NCBI GenBank assembly: GCA_030624325.1
Contig: JAUXKJ010000001.1
Span: 1 to 14,147 of the forward strand
Direction: 5' to 3'
Origin: Nitrososphaerota archaeon
GTDB taxonomy: Archaea > Thermoproteota > Nitrososphaeria > Nitrososphaerales > Nitrosopumilaceae
DNA length: 14,147 bases
A program made the translations under genes and the position numbers. The notes beneath the pieces were generated by a model, which did no database searches, was not told the origin of the DNA, and saw only the letters and a list, made by a program, of their open reading frames with translations. Each line of letters begins with the position of its first letter. Within the stretch, counting starts at the first letter, position 1. Below are positions 1-6,475 of this stretch, in pieces.

Positions 1-43
1 CCATTTCATCTTGGATCGCTTTAATTTTTTCTGGAATTCCCAA
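1..43 (-). CDS. N-terminus of a probable DRG/Obg-family GTPase (partial)
   Basis: Only the first 14 codons are in the window; the gene runs off the left edge. Reading the minus strand from a TTG at 43, the peptide is MGIPEKIKAIQDEM. An in-frame TAA lies directly before the TTG, so no earlier start is possible. The peptide resembles the start of archaeal and eukaryotic DRG (developmentally regulated GTP-binding) proteins, which open with a short helix of the type 'KI..IE.EM..TQ.NKAT'. DRG proteins are ribosome-associated TRAFAC GTPases. The start lies 12 bases after the stop of the MJ1316-domain gene, so the two are probably co-transcribed. The family call rests on very few residues and is an inference; the presence of a coding start here is better supported. 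Confidence 0.45.
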   Translation of the reverse strand, partial: MGIPEKIKAIQDEM

Positions 44-55
44 TTAAAATCAGCT

Positions 56-274
56 TTATCTTTTAGATTTTCTAAATAAAATCTTATTATTTTTCTTAAT
101 TAACTCTATTCTTGACGATGGAATAGTTTCAAAATTATTTGATTCTTCAAGAAAATCAGGTAATGTCAATTCTCTTAAACTTTCAAAGTCTCTATAAAAA
201 ATCTTGTACGAAAAAGGATCGTCTGCATGCCTTGCCTTACTAAAAATCTCCTCTAGTTTACCTTTTTTCCCCAT
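56..274 (-). CDS. MJ1316-type RNA repair domain protein (DUF504/UPF0248)
   Basis: A 72-residue basic protein starting at ATG. It has the pattern of the small archaeal DUF504/UPF0248 family (MJ1316 RNA cyclic group end recognition domain): an N-terminal 'GKLEEIFSKA' segment, a central 'YRDFESLRELTLPDFL' stretch and a C-terminal 'IPSSRIELIKKNNKILFRK' that corresponds to the family's 'IP.HRI..I...G..L' ending. Family members are full length at about 70-90 residues. The domain is thought to recognise RNA ends carrying cyclic phosphate and is sometimes fused to RNA-repair enzymes; its function as a stand-alone protein is not settled. It is divergent from the phosphatase gene on the right and probably heads a two-gene unit with the GTPase on its left. 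The family call is from remembered sequence pattern, not from a search. Confidence 0.7.
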   Translation of the reverse strand: MGKKGKLEEIFSKARHADDPFSYKIFYRDFESLRELTLPDFLEESNNFETIPSSRIELIKKNNKILFRKSKR

Positions 275-373
275 TAATCATTTTAGGAAAATACTCCTAA
301 TCAATTTTCATATTTTTTGTAGCTGATATTTGATTACGTAGCAATTATTATCAGGCAAATAATATGAGAGCCA

Positions 374-1069
374 TTGAAACGCAAAACATTTGCAATTGAT
401 ATTGATGGAACCATTACAGAAAACGGTGTAGGCCGAATTAACCTAGACGCTTTGAGCGCTCTAAGACACATGACAAAGATTGGGCATAACGTGGTATTTG
501 TTTCTGGAAGATCCTCAGTTGAGGGATATCTTCTATCGGTTTTTGGGGGTACAACCCATGTTGCCGTAGGCGAAAATGGAGGCTGTATTACCTTTGGACC
601 AAACAAGCACAAGTTATTAGGAAACAAAGAAGAATGCCTTAGCGCATTTAGGGTGTTGGAATCTAAAATCGATAATGTAAAGGAAAAACTAGTTTTTCCT
701 CGAATGACAGAAGTGGTTCTTGAGCGCTCCTTTAATCTAGAAGAAGGCAAAAAAGTAGCAAAGGAAAACAACCTCAACGTAGTTTTATCAGATAGCCAAT
801 ATGCATTTCATATCAATTCACAGGGAATTCACAAGGGCCGTGGATTCGAAGAAGTAATGAAATTTTTTTCAATTACAAAAGATGATGTAATTGCCATAGG
901 CGATAGCGAAACTGACATTCCATTATTTAGTGTGGCAAAAACTAGTGTAGCATTAGGTAACTCTTCAGATTATGTCAGATCAAAAGCTTCCATAACTGTT
1001 TCAGGCAAATCAGGAGATGGATTGATTGAGGCTTTAGACAAGTTAGCTCCTAGCCTTTCAGGAGTATAG
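374..1069 (+). CDS. Phosphoglycolate phosphatase, archaeal HAD type
   Basis: A 231-residue soluble HAD-superfamily phosphatase of the archaeal phosphoglycolate phosphatase / sucrose-phosphatase-like branch. HAD motif I is 'DIDGT' with nucleophile D9 and acid/base D11; motif II is in 'VFVSGRS' (S44); the C2-type cap spans roughly residues 80-150; motif III is K154 in 'IHKGRG'; motif IV is 'GDSETD' at 176-181. Length is normal for the family. The expected reaction is hydrolysis of 2-phosphoglycolate to glycolate, a clean-up step for a product of DNA repair or oxygenase side reactions; other small phosphosugars cannot be excluded. Translation starts at TTG; an ATG at 364 is out of frame. The AT-rich stretch at 342-351 could be the TATA box of a leaderless message. 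The argS gene follows after 3 bases, so the two are very likely one operon. Confidence 0.85.
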   Translation: MKRKTFAIDIDGTITENGVGRINLDALSALRHMTKIGHNVVFVSGRSSVEGYLLSVFGGTTHVAVGENGGCITFGPNKHKLLGNKEECLSAFRVLESKIDNVKEKLVFPRMTEVVLERSFNLEEGKKVAKENNLNVVLSDSQYAFHINSQGIHKGRGFEEVMKFFSITKDDVIAIGDSETDIPLFSVAKTSVALGNSSDYVRSKASITVSGKSGDGLIEALDKLAPSLSGV

Positions 1070-1072
1070 ATT

Positions 1073-2953
1073 ATGACATTCAAAATACTTCTTGATGAAA
1101 TTCAATCAAACATTGAAAAAATTTTTGCTGAACTAAAGTTTCCCTCCGTTTCATTTGTAATAGAACCTTCAAAGCCAAATTTTGGTGATGTAACTTGCAA
1201 TGCGCCTTTCTTACTTGCCAAACATCTAAAGAAAAAACCTTATGAAATTGCAAAGAAAATGTCAGAAAAATATGAAAAATTTCAGGAAGGTCTTGTCAAA
1301 AAAGTAGAATCTCACCCATCAGGTTATCTTAATTTTTTTGTAGATTCCTCAAAATTTAATCAAATTGTATTAAATGCATCACTAGACAAAAATTATGGTT
1401 TCTTAGATTTAGGGAAAAAAACAAGCATTGTTGTAGAACATACTAGTGTAAATCCAAATAAGGCACTTCACATTGGACATGTAAGAAATGTTGTTCTTGG
1501 CGATGTTCTTGCAAGAATTCTTTCTAAAGCCAATTATGAACTCAAAATTTTAAATTATGTGGATGACTCGGGACTTCAAGTAGCCGATATTATCGTGGGT
1601 TTCAAGTATGGAGGATTCTCTGAAAATCCTCCAGAAGGTCAAAAGTTTGATCAATATTGTGGGGACGAAGTATATGTAAAAACTTCTGCAAGGTATTCCA
1701 CTGACAAAACCCTTGAAGAGAATCGAAACAAAGTACTACAAGACTTGGAAGATGCAAATTCTGATATTGCAAAATTTGGTGAAAAAATAACAAAAAAAGT
1801 TTTACAAGAACAACTCAGGACTTGTTGGAGACTGGGTGCAACCTACGATTGTCTTAATTTTGAATCACAAATAATTAGGTCTGGTTTATGGAAAAAAATT
1901 TTTGAAAAAATGAAGAATATGAAACTAATCGAGCTTGAAGATGAGGGTAAAAACGCAGACTGTTGGGTAATACGAGGAAAAAACAAGGATGATGACAAAG
2001 TTTTGGTACGAAGTAATGGAACTGCAACTTACATTGCTAAAGATATACCGTATGCAGCATGGAAACTTGGTCTATTAGAGGATCCATTTGGTTATGAAAT
2101 ATACGCTAAACAAAAAAATGATAAGATTTTGTGGCAAACCACACTTGACAAAAATACTGAGCCAAAAAAGTTCTCTGGCGATAAAGTAATTACTGTAATA
2201 GATTCAAGACAAACAAGATTACAAAATATTATTACAGAACTGATGTCAAAATTCAAATCAGATGAAAATTCATATCTTCATTTAGCTTACGAATCAGTCA
2301 CGCTAAGTGCAGAAACTGCAAAATCGTTGGGAATGGATATTCAGGGTAAGCAAACTCAAATGTCAGGCAGAAAAGGTTTGTACGTTAATGCAGATCAAGT
2401 ATTAGACTTACTGGAACTAAAAATTTCTGAAGAAACAAAGAAACGAAATCCAGAACTTGATACTAACTCTATAGAACAAATTTCTTATGACGTTGCAATA
2501 GGGACGATTAGATATGAAATGATTAAGCAAGATAGAGACAAAATAATTACTTTTGATCTAACTAAATCTCTTAGCTTGGAGGGTGACACTGCATCCTACA
2601 TACAATATGCTTACGCTAGGGCATCTCGAATTTTAGAAAAGGCTGGCATAAAACCAAACTTTGAGGTATCTTTTGATTTACTAGAAAATGAATTTGAAAT
2701 AAGGTTGGTAAAACAAATTGGAAGATTTGAATTAGAAATTAAAGATGCAGCACAAAACTTTTCTCCTAAAGTCATTGCAAAATATTGTTACAATTTAGCT
2801 GTTGCTTTTAATGCATTTTATGAACATGTCAAGGTGCTTGAAATAGAAAATGACTCTTTAACAAATGTAAGGCTCTGTTTGGTGTCCTCTTTTCAATCTA
2901 CCATGGAGAGGGCATTGAACCTTTTAGGAATTAATGCACCACTCAGAATGTAA
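1073..2953 (+). CDS. argS: Arginyl-tRNA synthetase
   Basis: A class I aminoacyl-tRNA synthetase of 626 residues that charges tRNA-Arg with arginine using ATP. The N-terminal additional domain (about 1-110) contains 'PNFGDVTCN', typical of ArgRS. The HIGH signature is intact at 133-136 within 'NPNKALHIGHVRN'. The second signature appears as 'QMSGRKG' near residues 428-434, the usual ArgRS-type variant of KMSKS. The C-terminal helical DALR anticodon-binding domain occupies roughly 510-626 and contains the 'YIQYAYARA' segment expected at its start. The length is as expected for a complete archaeal enzyme. The start is ATG, 3 bases after the phosphatase stop, which indicates co-transcription. No frameshift or missing motif was seen. 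Confidence 0.97.
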   Translation: MTFKILLDEIQSNIEKIFAELKFPSVSFVIEPSKPNFGDVTCNAPFLLAKHLKKKPYEIAKKMSEKYEKFQEGLVKKVESHPSGYLNFFVDSSKFNQIVLNASLDKNYGFLDLGKKTSIVVEHTSVNPNKALHIGHVRNVVLGDVLARILSKANYELKILNYVDDSGLQVADIIVGFKYGGFSENPPEGQKFDQYCGDEVYVKTSARYSTDKTLEENRNKVLQDLEDANSDIAKFGEKITKKVLQEQLRTCWRLGATYDCLNFESQIIRSGLWKKIFEKMKNMKLIELEDEGKNADCWVIRGKNKDDDKVLVRSNGTATYIAKDIPYAAWKLGLLEDPFGYEIYAKQKNDKILWQTTLDKNTEPKKFSGDKVITVIDSRQTRLQNIITELMSKFKSDENSYLHLAYESVTLSAETAKSLGMDIQGKQTQMSGRKGLYVNADQVLDLLELKISEETKKRNPELDTNSIEQISYDVAIGTIRYEMIKQDRDKIITFDLTKSLSLEGDTASYIQYAYARASRILEKAGIKPNFEVSFDLLENEFEIRLVKQIGRFELEIKDAAQNFSPKVIAKYCYNLAVAFNAFYEHVKVLEIENDSLTNVRLCLVSSFQSTMERALNLLGINAPLRM

Positions 2954-2964
2954 TTTATTTTAAA

Positions 2965-2974
2965 TTCTAAATAC
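2965..2974 (+). promoter_or_regulatory. TATA-like box of the first receiver gene
   Basis: The sequence TTCTAAATAC lies in an AT-rich stretch after the argS stop. The identical ten bases occur at 3466-3475 before the second receiver gene. By archaeal promoter geometry transcription would begin about 25 bases downstream, near 2995-3000, giving a leader of about 55 bases that begins at or just before the palindrome at 2998-3018. Confidence 0.45.
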
Positions 2975-2997
2975 GGGTCTACTTTTTATTCGCGATG

Positions 2998-3018
2998 GTA
3001 TGTCCACAGCGGACATAC
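2998..3018. promoter_or_regulatory. Perfect palindrome, candidate operator or leader hairpin
   Basis: GTATGTCC (2998-3005), spacer ACAGC, GGACATAC (3011-3018): 8-bp arms without mismatch. It sits at the predicted transcription start of the first receiver gene and 36 bases before its ATG. This is the form of a binding site for a dimeric helix-turn-helix regulator that blocks transcription; as RNA it would form a hairpin at the 5' end of the leader. The structure is seen directly; its role is inferred. Confidence 0.55.
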
Positions 3019-3054
3019 AAGTAGATAATATCGGATTTTCGCTATATTGCCCGT

Positions 3055-3447
3055 ATGACTAGCGTAATCGTAGTTGACGATGACCGTGATACTGTTGAAG
3101 TCTTTTGTGAATACCTAAGCATAAAGGACATTCAGGTATTAGGAAGAGGATATGATGGCAAGTCAGCCGTTGAATTATACAAAGAACACAAGCCTGACAT
3201 TGTACTTTTAGATGTAATGATGCCTGATTTTGATGGATTTTATGGTTTAGAACAAATTCGAAAATTTGATCCTAACGCAAAAATAATTATGGTTACAGCT
3301 GATTTAACATCGGACACTGAAAAAAAATTAGTTGATTTAAAGGCCTCAGCAATGATTTACAAGCCTTATGAAATTGACAGTGTCATTGAAACAATTGAGA
3401 AAGTAAGCAAAGAAAACGTAGTTCTATCAACCCCTTCATCAAATTAA
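3055..3447 (+). CDS. Stand-alone response regulator receiver protein (CheY-like)
   Basis: A 130-residue protein made of one REC domain and a short polar tail, with no output domain. The acidic pocket is D9/D10, the phosphoacceptor is D53 in 'IVLLDVMMPDFDG', the switch threonine is T81 in 'IMVTA' and the conserved lysine is K103 in 'IYKPY', so it should be phosphorylatable. Stand-alone receivers act by protein-protein contact, passing on a signal from a histidine kinase or phosphorelay; no kinase, phosphotransfer protein or chemotaxis gene is nearby to name its partner. It starts at ATG and has its own promoter with a palindrome in the leader. A run of seven T directly after the stop (3448-3454) may end transcription before the second receiver gene. 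Confidence 0.9.
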   Translation: MTSVIVVDDDRDTVEVFCEYLSIKDIQVLGRGYDGKSAVELYKEHKPDIVLLDVMMPDFDGFYGLEQIRKFDPNAKIIMVTADLTSDTEKKLVDLKASAMIYKPYEIDSVIETIEKVSKENVVLSTPSSN

Positions 3448-3454
3448 TTTTTTT
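3448..3454 (+). terminator. Poly-T run after the first receiver gene
   Basis: Seven T follow the stop codon directly and are then followed by C and nine A. A T-run in the coding-strand sequence is the usual archaeal intrinsic termination signal. The next promoter (TATA-like box at 3466) begins right after, which fits separate transcription of the two receiver genes. Confidence 0.4.
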
Positions 3455-3465
3455 CAAAAAAAAAT

Positions 3466-3475
3466 TTCTAAATAC
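3466..3475 (+). promoter_or_regulatory. TATA-like box of the second receiver gene
   Basis: The sequence TTCTAAATAC is the same ten bases as upstream of the first receiver. Its centre is about 35 bases before the ATG at 3506, which predicts a leader of only about 8 bases. Confidence 0.5.
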
Positions 3476-3505
3476 TAGATTGTTATAGCTATTGTTAGAA
3501 ATTTA

Positions 3506-4027
3506 ATGAAACTTTTAATAGCAGAAGACGAATCTGACCTGAGAGATCAGTATAAAGAATTTTTAGAACAAAATAACCATCATGTAATTACAACAAAAGA
3601 TGGCGAAGAATGTGTCACAGTTTTCACATCTGAAAATAAAAAATGGCTTTCAAAAAAAGATGATACTGATACTGACTCTCCATTTGATGTAGTGATATTA
3701 GATTATCAAATGCCCAAAAAGGACGGACTTGAGGTGGCAAAAGATATTCTTTCGTTGGTTCCAAAACAAAGGATAATTTTTGCATCAGCTTATGTTGAAA
3801 ATACTCTTAAAGATTCAATTAAAAACTTGAAACAAATTGTAGAAACAATGCAAAAACCTTTTTCGTTGCAAGCATTGGCAGATACTATTGTAGACAAGGA
3901 AATCTACCATGAATTAGAAAAATTAAACGTTGATATAAAAAATCTTAAAGAATTAGAACCTACACATGCTCAAGTCCGAGATTATCTAGACGCTCTCAAA
4001 AAGATTCAAAAAGGTAGAACTTTTTAA
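3506..4027 (+). CDS. Receiver-domain protein with C-terminal helical extension
   Basis: A 173-residue response regulator. The REC domain has the acidic pair E7/D8 in 'LLIAEDES', phosphoacceptor D66 in 'VVILDYQMP', a switch serine S94 in 'IIFASAY' and conserved K117 in 'MQKPF'. Compared with a minimal receiver there is an insertion rich in Lys and Asp (about residues 43-58) before the phosphoacceptor strand. After the receiver a polar, probably helical tail (about 130-173) replaces any DNA-binding domain; it may serve dimerisation or partner binding. The start is ATG under its own short-leader promoter. It differs from the upstream receiver in the insertion, the tail and the Thr/Ser switch, so it is not a recent duplicate. 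Partner kinase unknown. Confidence 0.87.
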   Translation: MKLLIAEDESDLRDQYKEFLEQNNHHVITTKDGEECVTVFTSENKKWLSKKDDTDTDSPFDVVILDYQMPKKDGLEVAKDILSLVPKQRIIFASAYVENTLKDSIKNLKQIVETMQKPFSLQALADTIVDKEIYHELEKLNVDIKNLKELEPTHAQVRDYLDALKKIQKGRTF

Positions 4028-4045
4028 AATAACTGTATACGAATA

Positions 4046-4081
4046 AAGAACCAAATTAGAATTTAAAAACAGTAGGTTCTT
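4046..4081. promoter_or_regulatory. trmI promoter: TATA-like box inside an inverted repeat
   Basis: AAGAACC (4046-4052) and GGTTCTT (4075-4081) form a perfect 7-bp inverted repeat. The likely TATA box AATTTAAAAA (4060-4069) lies at its centre, and transcription would start near 4091, about ten bases before the trmI start. The arrangement could be a binding site covering the promoter, but an inverted repeat of this size can arise by chance. Confidence 0.35.
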
Positions 4082-4100
4082 ATCTAAAAAATATCTGCTC

Positions 4101-4919
4101 TTGTTTGTGACTAAAATAAAACAAAATTCCTACGTCTTGTTTTTTTACAATAATACGAAAAAATGGTTGGCAAAAATTTCAAAGGAAAAACTACTTCACA
4201 CTCATATTGGAATTATTCCGCATAATGATGCCATTGGAAAAGAATATGGTTCTAGGCTTGTGACAAACAAGGACAAGTACGTATACCTTCTAGAGCCTAC
4301 AATGCATGATTTTATAATGAAAATTCAACATGGAACCCAAATCGTGTATCCTAAGGATCTTGGTTATATTGCAGCAAGATCTGGCCTTCAAAGTGGTCAA
4401 AAAGTAGTTGAAATAGGAACAGGTAGTGGCTCACTTACCACCTTTGTTGCAAGTATAGTAAAACCTCGAGGCCATGTATACACATTTGATGTTTCAGATG
4501 ATTTTATGAAAATCGCTGAAAAAAATATCAAAAAAGCCAACATGTCAAAGTATGTCACAATGAAAAAACTTGATATTAAATTGGCAAAAAAAATGCCCGT
4601 CTCAGATGTTGACCTCGTTTTAATAGATCTTGGTGACCCATGGACTGTAATTCCACAGTCAAGAAAAATGTTGAAAGGAAGCGGCAGTTTATTTGCCATT
4701 TGCCCAACAATGAATCAGCTTGAAAAATTAGTATCATCATTTATTCAAAATGAATTCACAGATATCGAATGTTCTGAACATATTTTACGTACTATAGATG
4801 CAAGAGAAGGAAAAACCCGACACTCTTTTCAAGCAATAGGTCACACTACCTATCTTGCGTATGCTAGAAAGGCCTTTTTTGAAAGAGGCAAACAAAGTAA
4901 AAAGAAGAAAAAAATCTAA
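4101..4919 (+). CDS. trmI: tRNA (adenine-N1)-methyltransferase, TrmI type
   Basis: A 272-residue class I SAM-dependent methyltransferase of the TrmI/Trm61 family, which makes m1A at position 58 (and 57 in some archaea) of the tRNA T-loop as a homotetramer. The N-terminal beta domain (about 1-75) precedes 'IVYPKDLGYI', a family hallmark. SAM motif I is 'VVEIGTGSGS' at 102-111, the ribose-binding acidic residue is D130 in 'VYTFDVS', and the family motif 'DLGDPW' at 176-181 corresponds to DLPDPW. The C-terminus ends in a Lys-rich tail that could add RNA affinity. The start is TTG at 4101; a GTG two codons on (4107) is an equally possible start and would give 270 residues. It is transcribed alone or with the downstream coiled-coil gene, though that gene has its own TATA-like box. 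Confidence 0.92.
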   Translation: MFVTKIKQNSYVLFFYNNTKKWLAKISKEKLLHTHIGIIPHNDAIGKEYGSRLVTNKDKYVYLLEPTMHDFIMKIQHGTQIVYPKDLGYIAARSGLQSGQKVVEIGTGSGSLTTFVASIVKPRGHVYTFDVSDDFMKIAEKNIKKANMSKYVTMKKLDIKLAKKMPVSDVDLVLIDLGDPWTVIPQSRKMLKGSGSLFAICPTMNQLEKLVSSFIQNEFTDIECSEHILRTIDAREGKTRHSFQAIGHTTYLAYARKAFFERGKQSKKKKKI

Positions 4920-4970
4920 AAAATTTGGGTTATATCAGGTCTGTACGATTCAAACAAACACATCCTAATA

Positions 4971-4980
4971 CAAATAAAAT
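4971..4980 (+). promoter_or_regulatory. TATA-like box of the coiled-coil gene
   Basis: CAAATAAAAT is centred about 26 bases before the TTG at 5002. This predicts a leaderless message and supports the TTG start over the in-frame ATG at 5017. Confidence 0.35.
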
Positions 4981-5001
4981 TGGTATTAATTGCGATAGAG
5001 A

Positions 5002-5547
5002 TTGGCCTCAATCAAAATGGATAAAGGATCTTCTTCCAAAGTATACACCCAACTAGACCAAAGAATCCAAAATTTAGTAAAAACCAAAGAAGATATTGAG
5101 AAAAGAGAAGCACAAGTTAAAGATTTTAATCCGGTTACAAAGGCAGATTTAGAAAAATTAAATTTTGCAGATGATTTAGCAAAATTAAAAGAAATTCAAA
5201 GAGAGAAGGTTCTTGAAGATCTTTCTTTACTTCTAAATGAGAAAATAAAGGAATTAGATAAAAAGGAAAAAGAAAATAAAGAAAAGGAGCAAGTTTTATC
5301 TGAATTAACTACTGCTTTAAACGAAAAAATACAACAATTAGAAGAAAATAATTTGCAACTCCAACAAGAAAAGAAACACTCTGATGAATTAAATGAGCAA
5401 CTCAAGGCAACATTGAAAAAATTAGGCGATGCTGAAATGCACCTTAAAGTAGAGAGAGATTGGTTAGCTGAACAAGTTGAGAAAAAATCACTTGAGGTCT
5501 TACATACAATTGAACAGCTAATGAAGGCAGAAAACGCCAAAAGTTAG
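5002..5547 (+). CDS. Coiled-coil protein of unknown function
   Basis: A 181-residue, very charged protein that I do not recognise as a named family. From about residue 60 to the end it is almost continuous predicted coiled coil, dominated by Lys, Glu, Leu and Gln in heptad-like spacing, with few aromatic residues (one Trp near the C-terminus in 'RDWLAEQVEKK'). No signal peptide, membrane segment or enzymatic motif is visible. Such proteins often act as oligomerising scaffolds, but nothing here fixes a role. TTG at 5002 is taken as start because a TATA-like box lies the right distance before it; ATG at 5017 is the alternative and removes five residues. A lone 114-residue ORF on the opposite strand is a shadow of its repetitive composition. 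The gene is flanked by separately promoted housekeeping genes. Confidence 0.75.
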   Translation: MASIKMDKGSSSKVYTQLDQRIQNLVKTKEDIEKREAQVKDFNPVTKADLEKLNFADDLAKLKEIQREKVLEDLSLLLNEKIKELDKKEKENKEKEQVLSELTTALNEKIQQLEENNLQLQQEKKHSDELNEQLKATLKKLGDAEMHLKVERDWLAEQVEKKSLEVLHTIEQLMKAENAKS

Positions 5548-5573
5548 CGATTGTTAACAATTTTTGTAACGAG

Positions 5574-5583
5574 AATATTTATT
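5574..5583 (+). promoter_or_regulatory. TATA-like box of the NAD(P)HX dehydratase gene
   Basis: AATATTTATT is centred about 29 bases before the TTG start at 5608, so transcription should begin within a few bases of the start codon. This supports a leaderless message and the TTG start. Confidence 0.5.
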
Positions 5584-5607
5584 CACCGATAATAGAATTA
5601 GGTCTTA

Positions 5608-6471
5608 TTGACTGCAAAAACCCTACAATCCTCAACTGTTAAAAAATTCATTCCAGAAAGAAAGGCCAATTCAAGAAAAGGTGACAATGGAAAGGTCGTA
5701 GTGATTGGTGGCAGCTACATCTATCACGGAGCACCTATTTTGTCCTCACTAGCAGCATTAAGAACCGGCGCAGATCTAGTCTATACATGCATTCCAAAAA
5801 TTAATGCTCAATCAACTAGAGCCATTTCTCCGAATCTAATTGTAATTCCTCTTGTTGATTCAAAACTAACACGGGGAGCGGTAAACAAGCTATTAGGACA
5901 AATTCCAAACGACATAGATTCTGCAACAATTGGAATGGGGCTTGCAATTCAAGATATACACGCACTAAAGGTATTAGTAAAATCACTTTTAGATCGTGAT
6001 GTTAGAATTTCATTGGATGCAAGTGCACTTGTATCTTATATCTTACCATTTATCTCAGGAAAAAATGTAGTAGTCACTCCTCATTCAGGTGAATTCAAAA
6101 GACTATTTGGAATAATTCCACCTGATTCTTTGAAGGAAAGAATCAAGACTGTGGAAAAATTTGCAAAGGAAAATTCTGTGATAGTGCTTCTCAAAGGTGC
6201 AACAGATATTATATCTGATGGAAACAAAACATTTCTCAATCCAAAGAAAACCCCAGCTATGACTGTTGGGGGAACAGGAGATGTTTTGTCAGGAATTGTT
6301 GCTGGTCTTTTGGGAAGAAATAGAAATGCATTTGAATCTGCTTCTGCTGCAGCATACATTAATGGATTAGCAGGAAAAATAACTCAAAAGAAATTTGGTC
6401 TTCACATGGTTGCAACTGATTTAATCGAAGTTATTCCAAACGTGTTTAAACCATTTGATAAAATAAGATAA
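5608..6471 (+). CDS. nnrD: ADP-dependent NAD(P)H-hydrate dehydratase
   Basis: A 287-residue ribokinase-fold enzyme (YjeF C-terminal / CARKD family) that uses ADP to dehydrate damaged NADHX and NADPHX back to NAD(P)H. Visible signatures are 'KGDNGKVVVIGGS' near 25-36, 'TPHSGEF' at 157-163, 'LLKGATD' ending at 200 and 'GGTGDVLSG' at 221-229 with the catalytic aspartate D225. Only the dehydratase domain is present; many prokaryotic homologues are fused to the NnrE epimerase domain, which must be encoded elsewhere or be absent. Translation starts at TTG under a leaderless-type promoter. The M20 peptidase gene begins 4 bases after the stop, so the two are likely one transcript, although no metabolic link between them is evident. 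Confidence 0.92.
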   Translation: MTAKTLQSSTVKKFIPERKANSRKGDNGKVVVIGGSYIYHGAPILSSLAALRTGADLVYTCIPKINAQSTRAISPNLIVIPLVDSKLTRGAVNKLLGQIPNDIDSATIGMGLAIQDIHALKVLVKSLLDRDVRISLDASALVSYILPFISGKNVVVTPHSGEFKRLFGIIPPDSLKERIKTVEKFAKENSVIVLLKGATDIISDGNKTFLNPKKTPAMTVGGTGDVLSGIVAGLLGRNRNAFESASAAAYINGLAGKITQKKFGLHMVATDLIEVIPNVFKPFDKIR

Positions 6472-6475
6472 CCGC

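Noticed and set aside
334..777. 147-codon open frame on the minus strand
   Set aside because: It lies inside the phosphatase gene, whose motifs are complete; the minus-strand product shows no recognisable domain.
2971..3056. ATACGGG and CCCGTAT inverted repeat bracketing the first receiver's leader
   Set aside because: A 7-bp match over about 85 bases is expected fairly often by chance, and one arm overlaps the TATA box while the other overlaps the ATG.
5196..5540. 114-codon minus-strand frame rich in Ser, Phe and Cys
   Set aside because: It is the complement of the Lys/Glu-rich coiled-coil gene; Ser/Phe/Cys-rich shadows are typical opposite such sequence.
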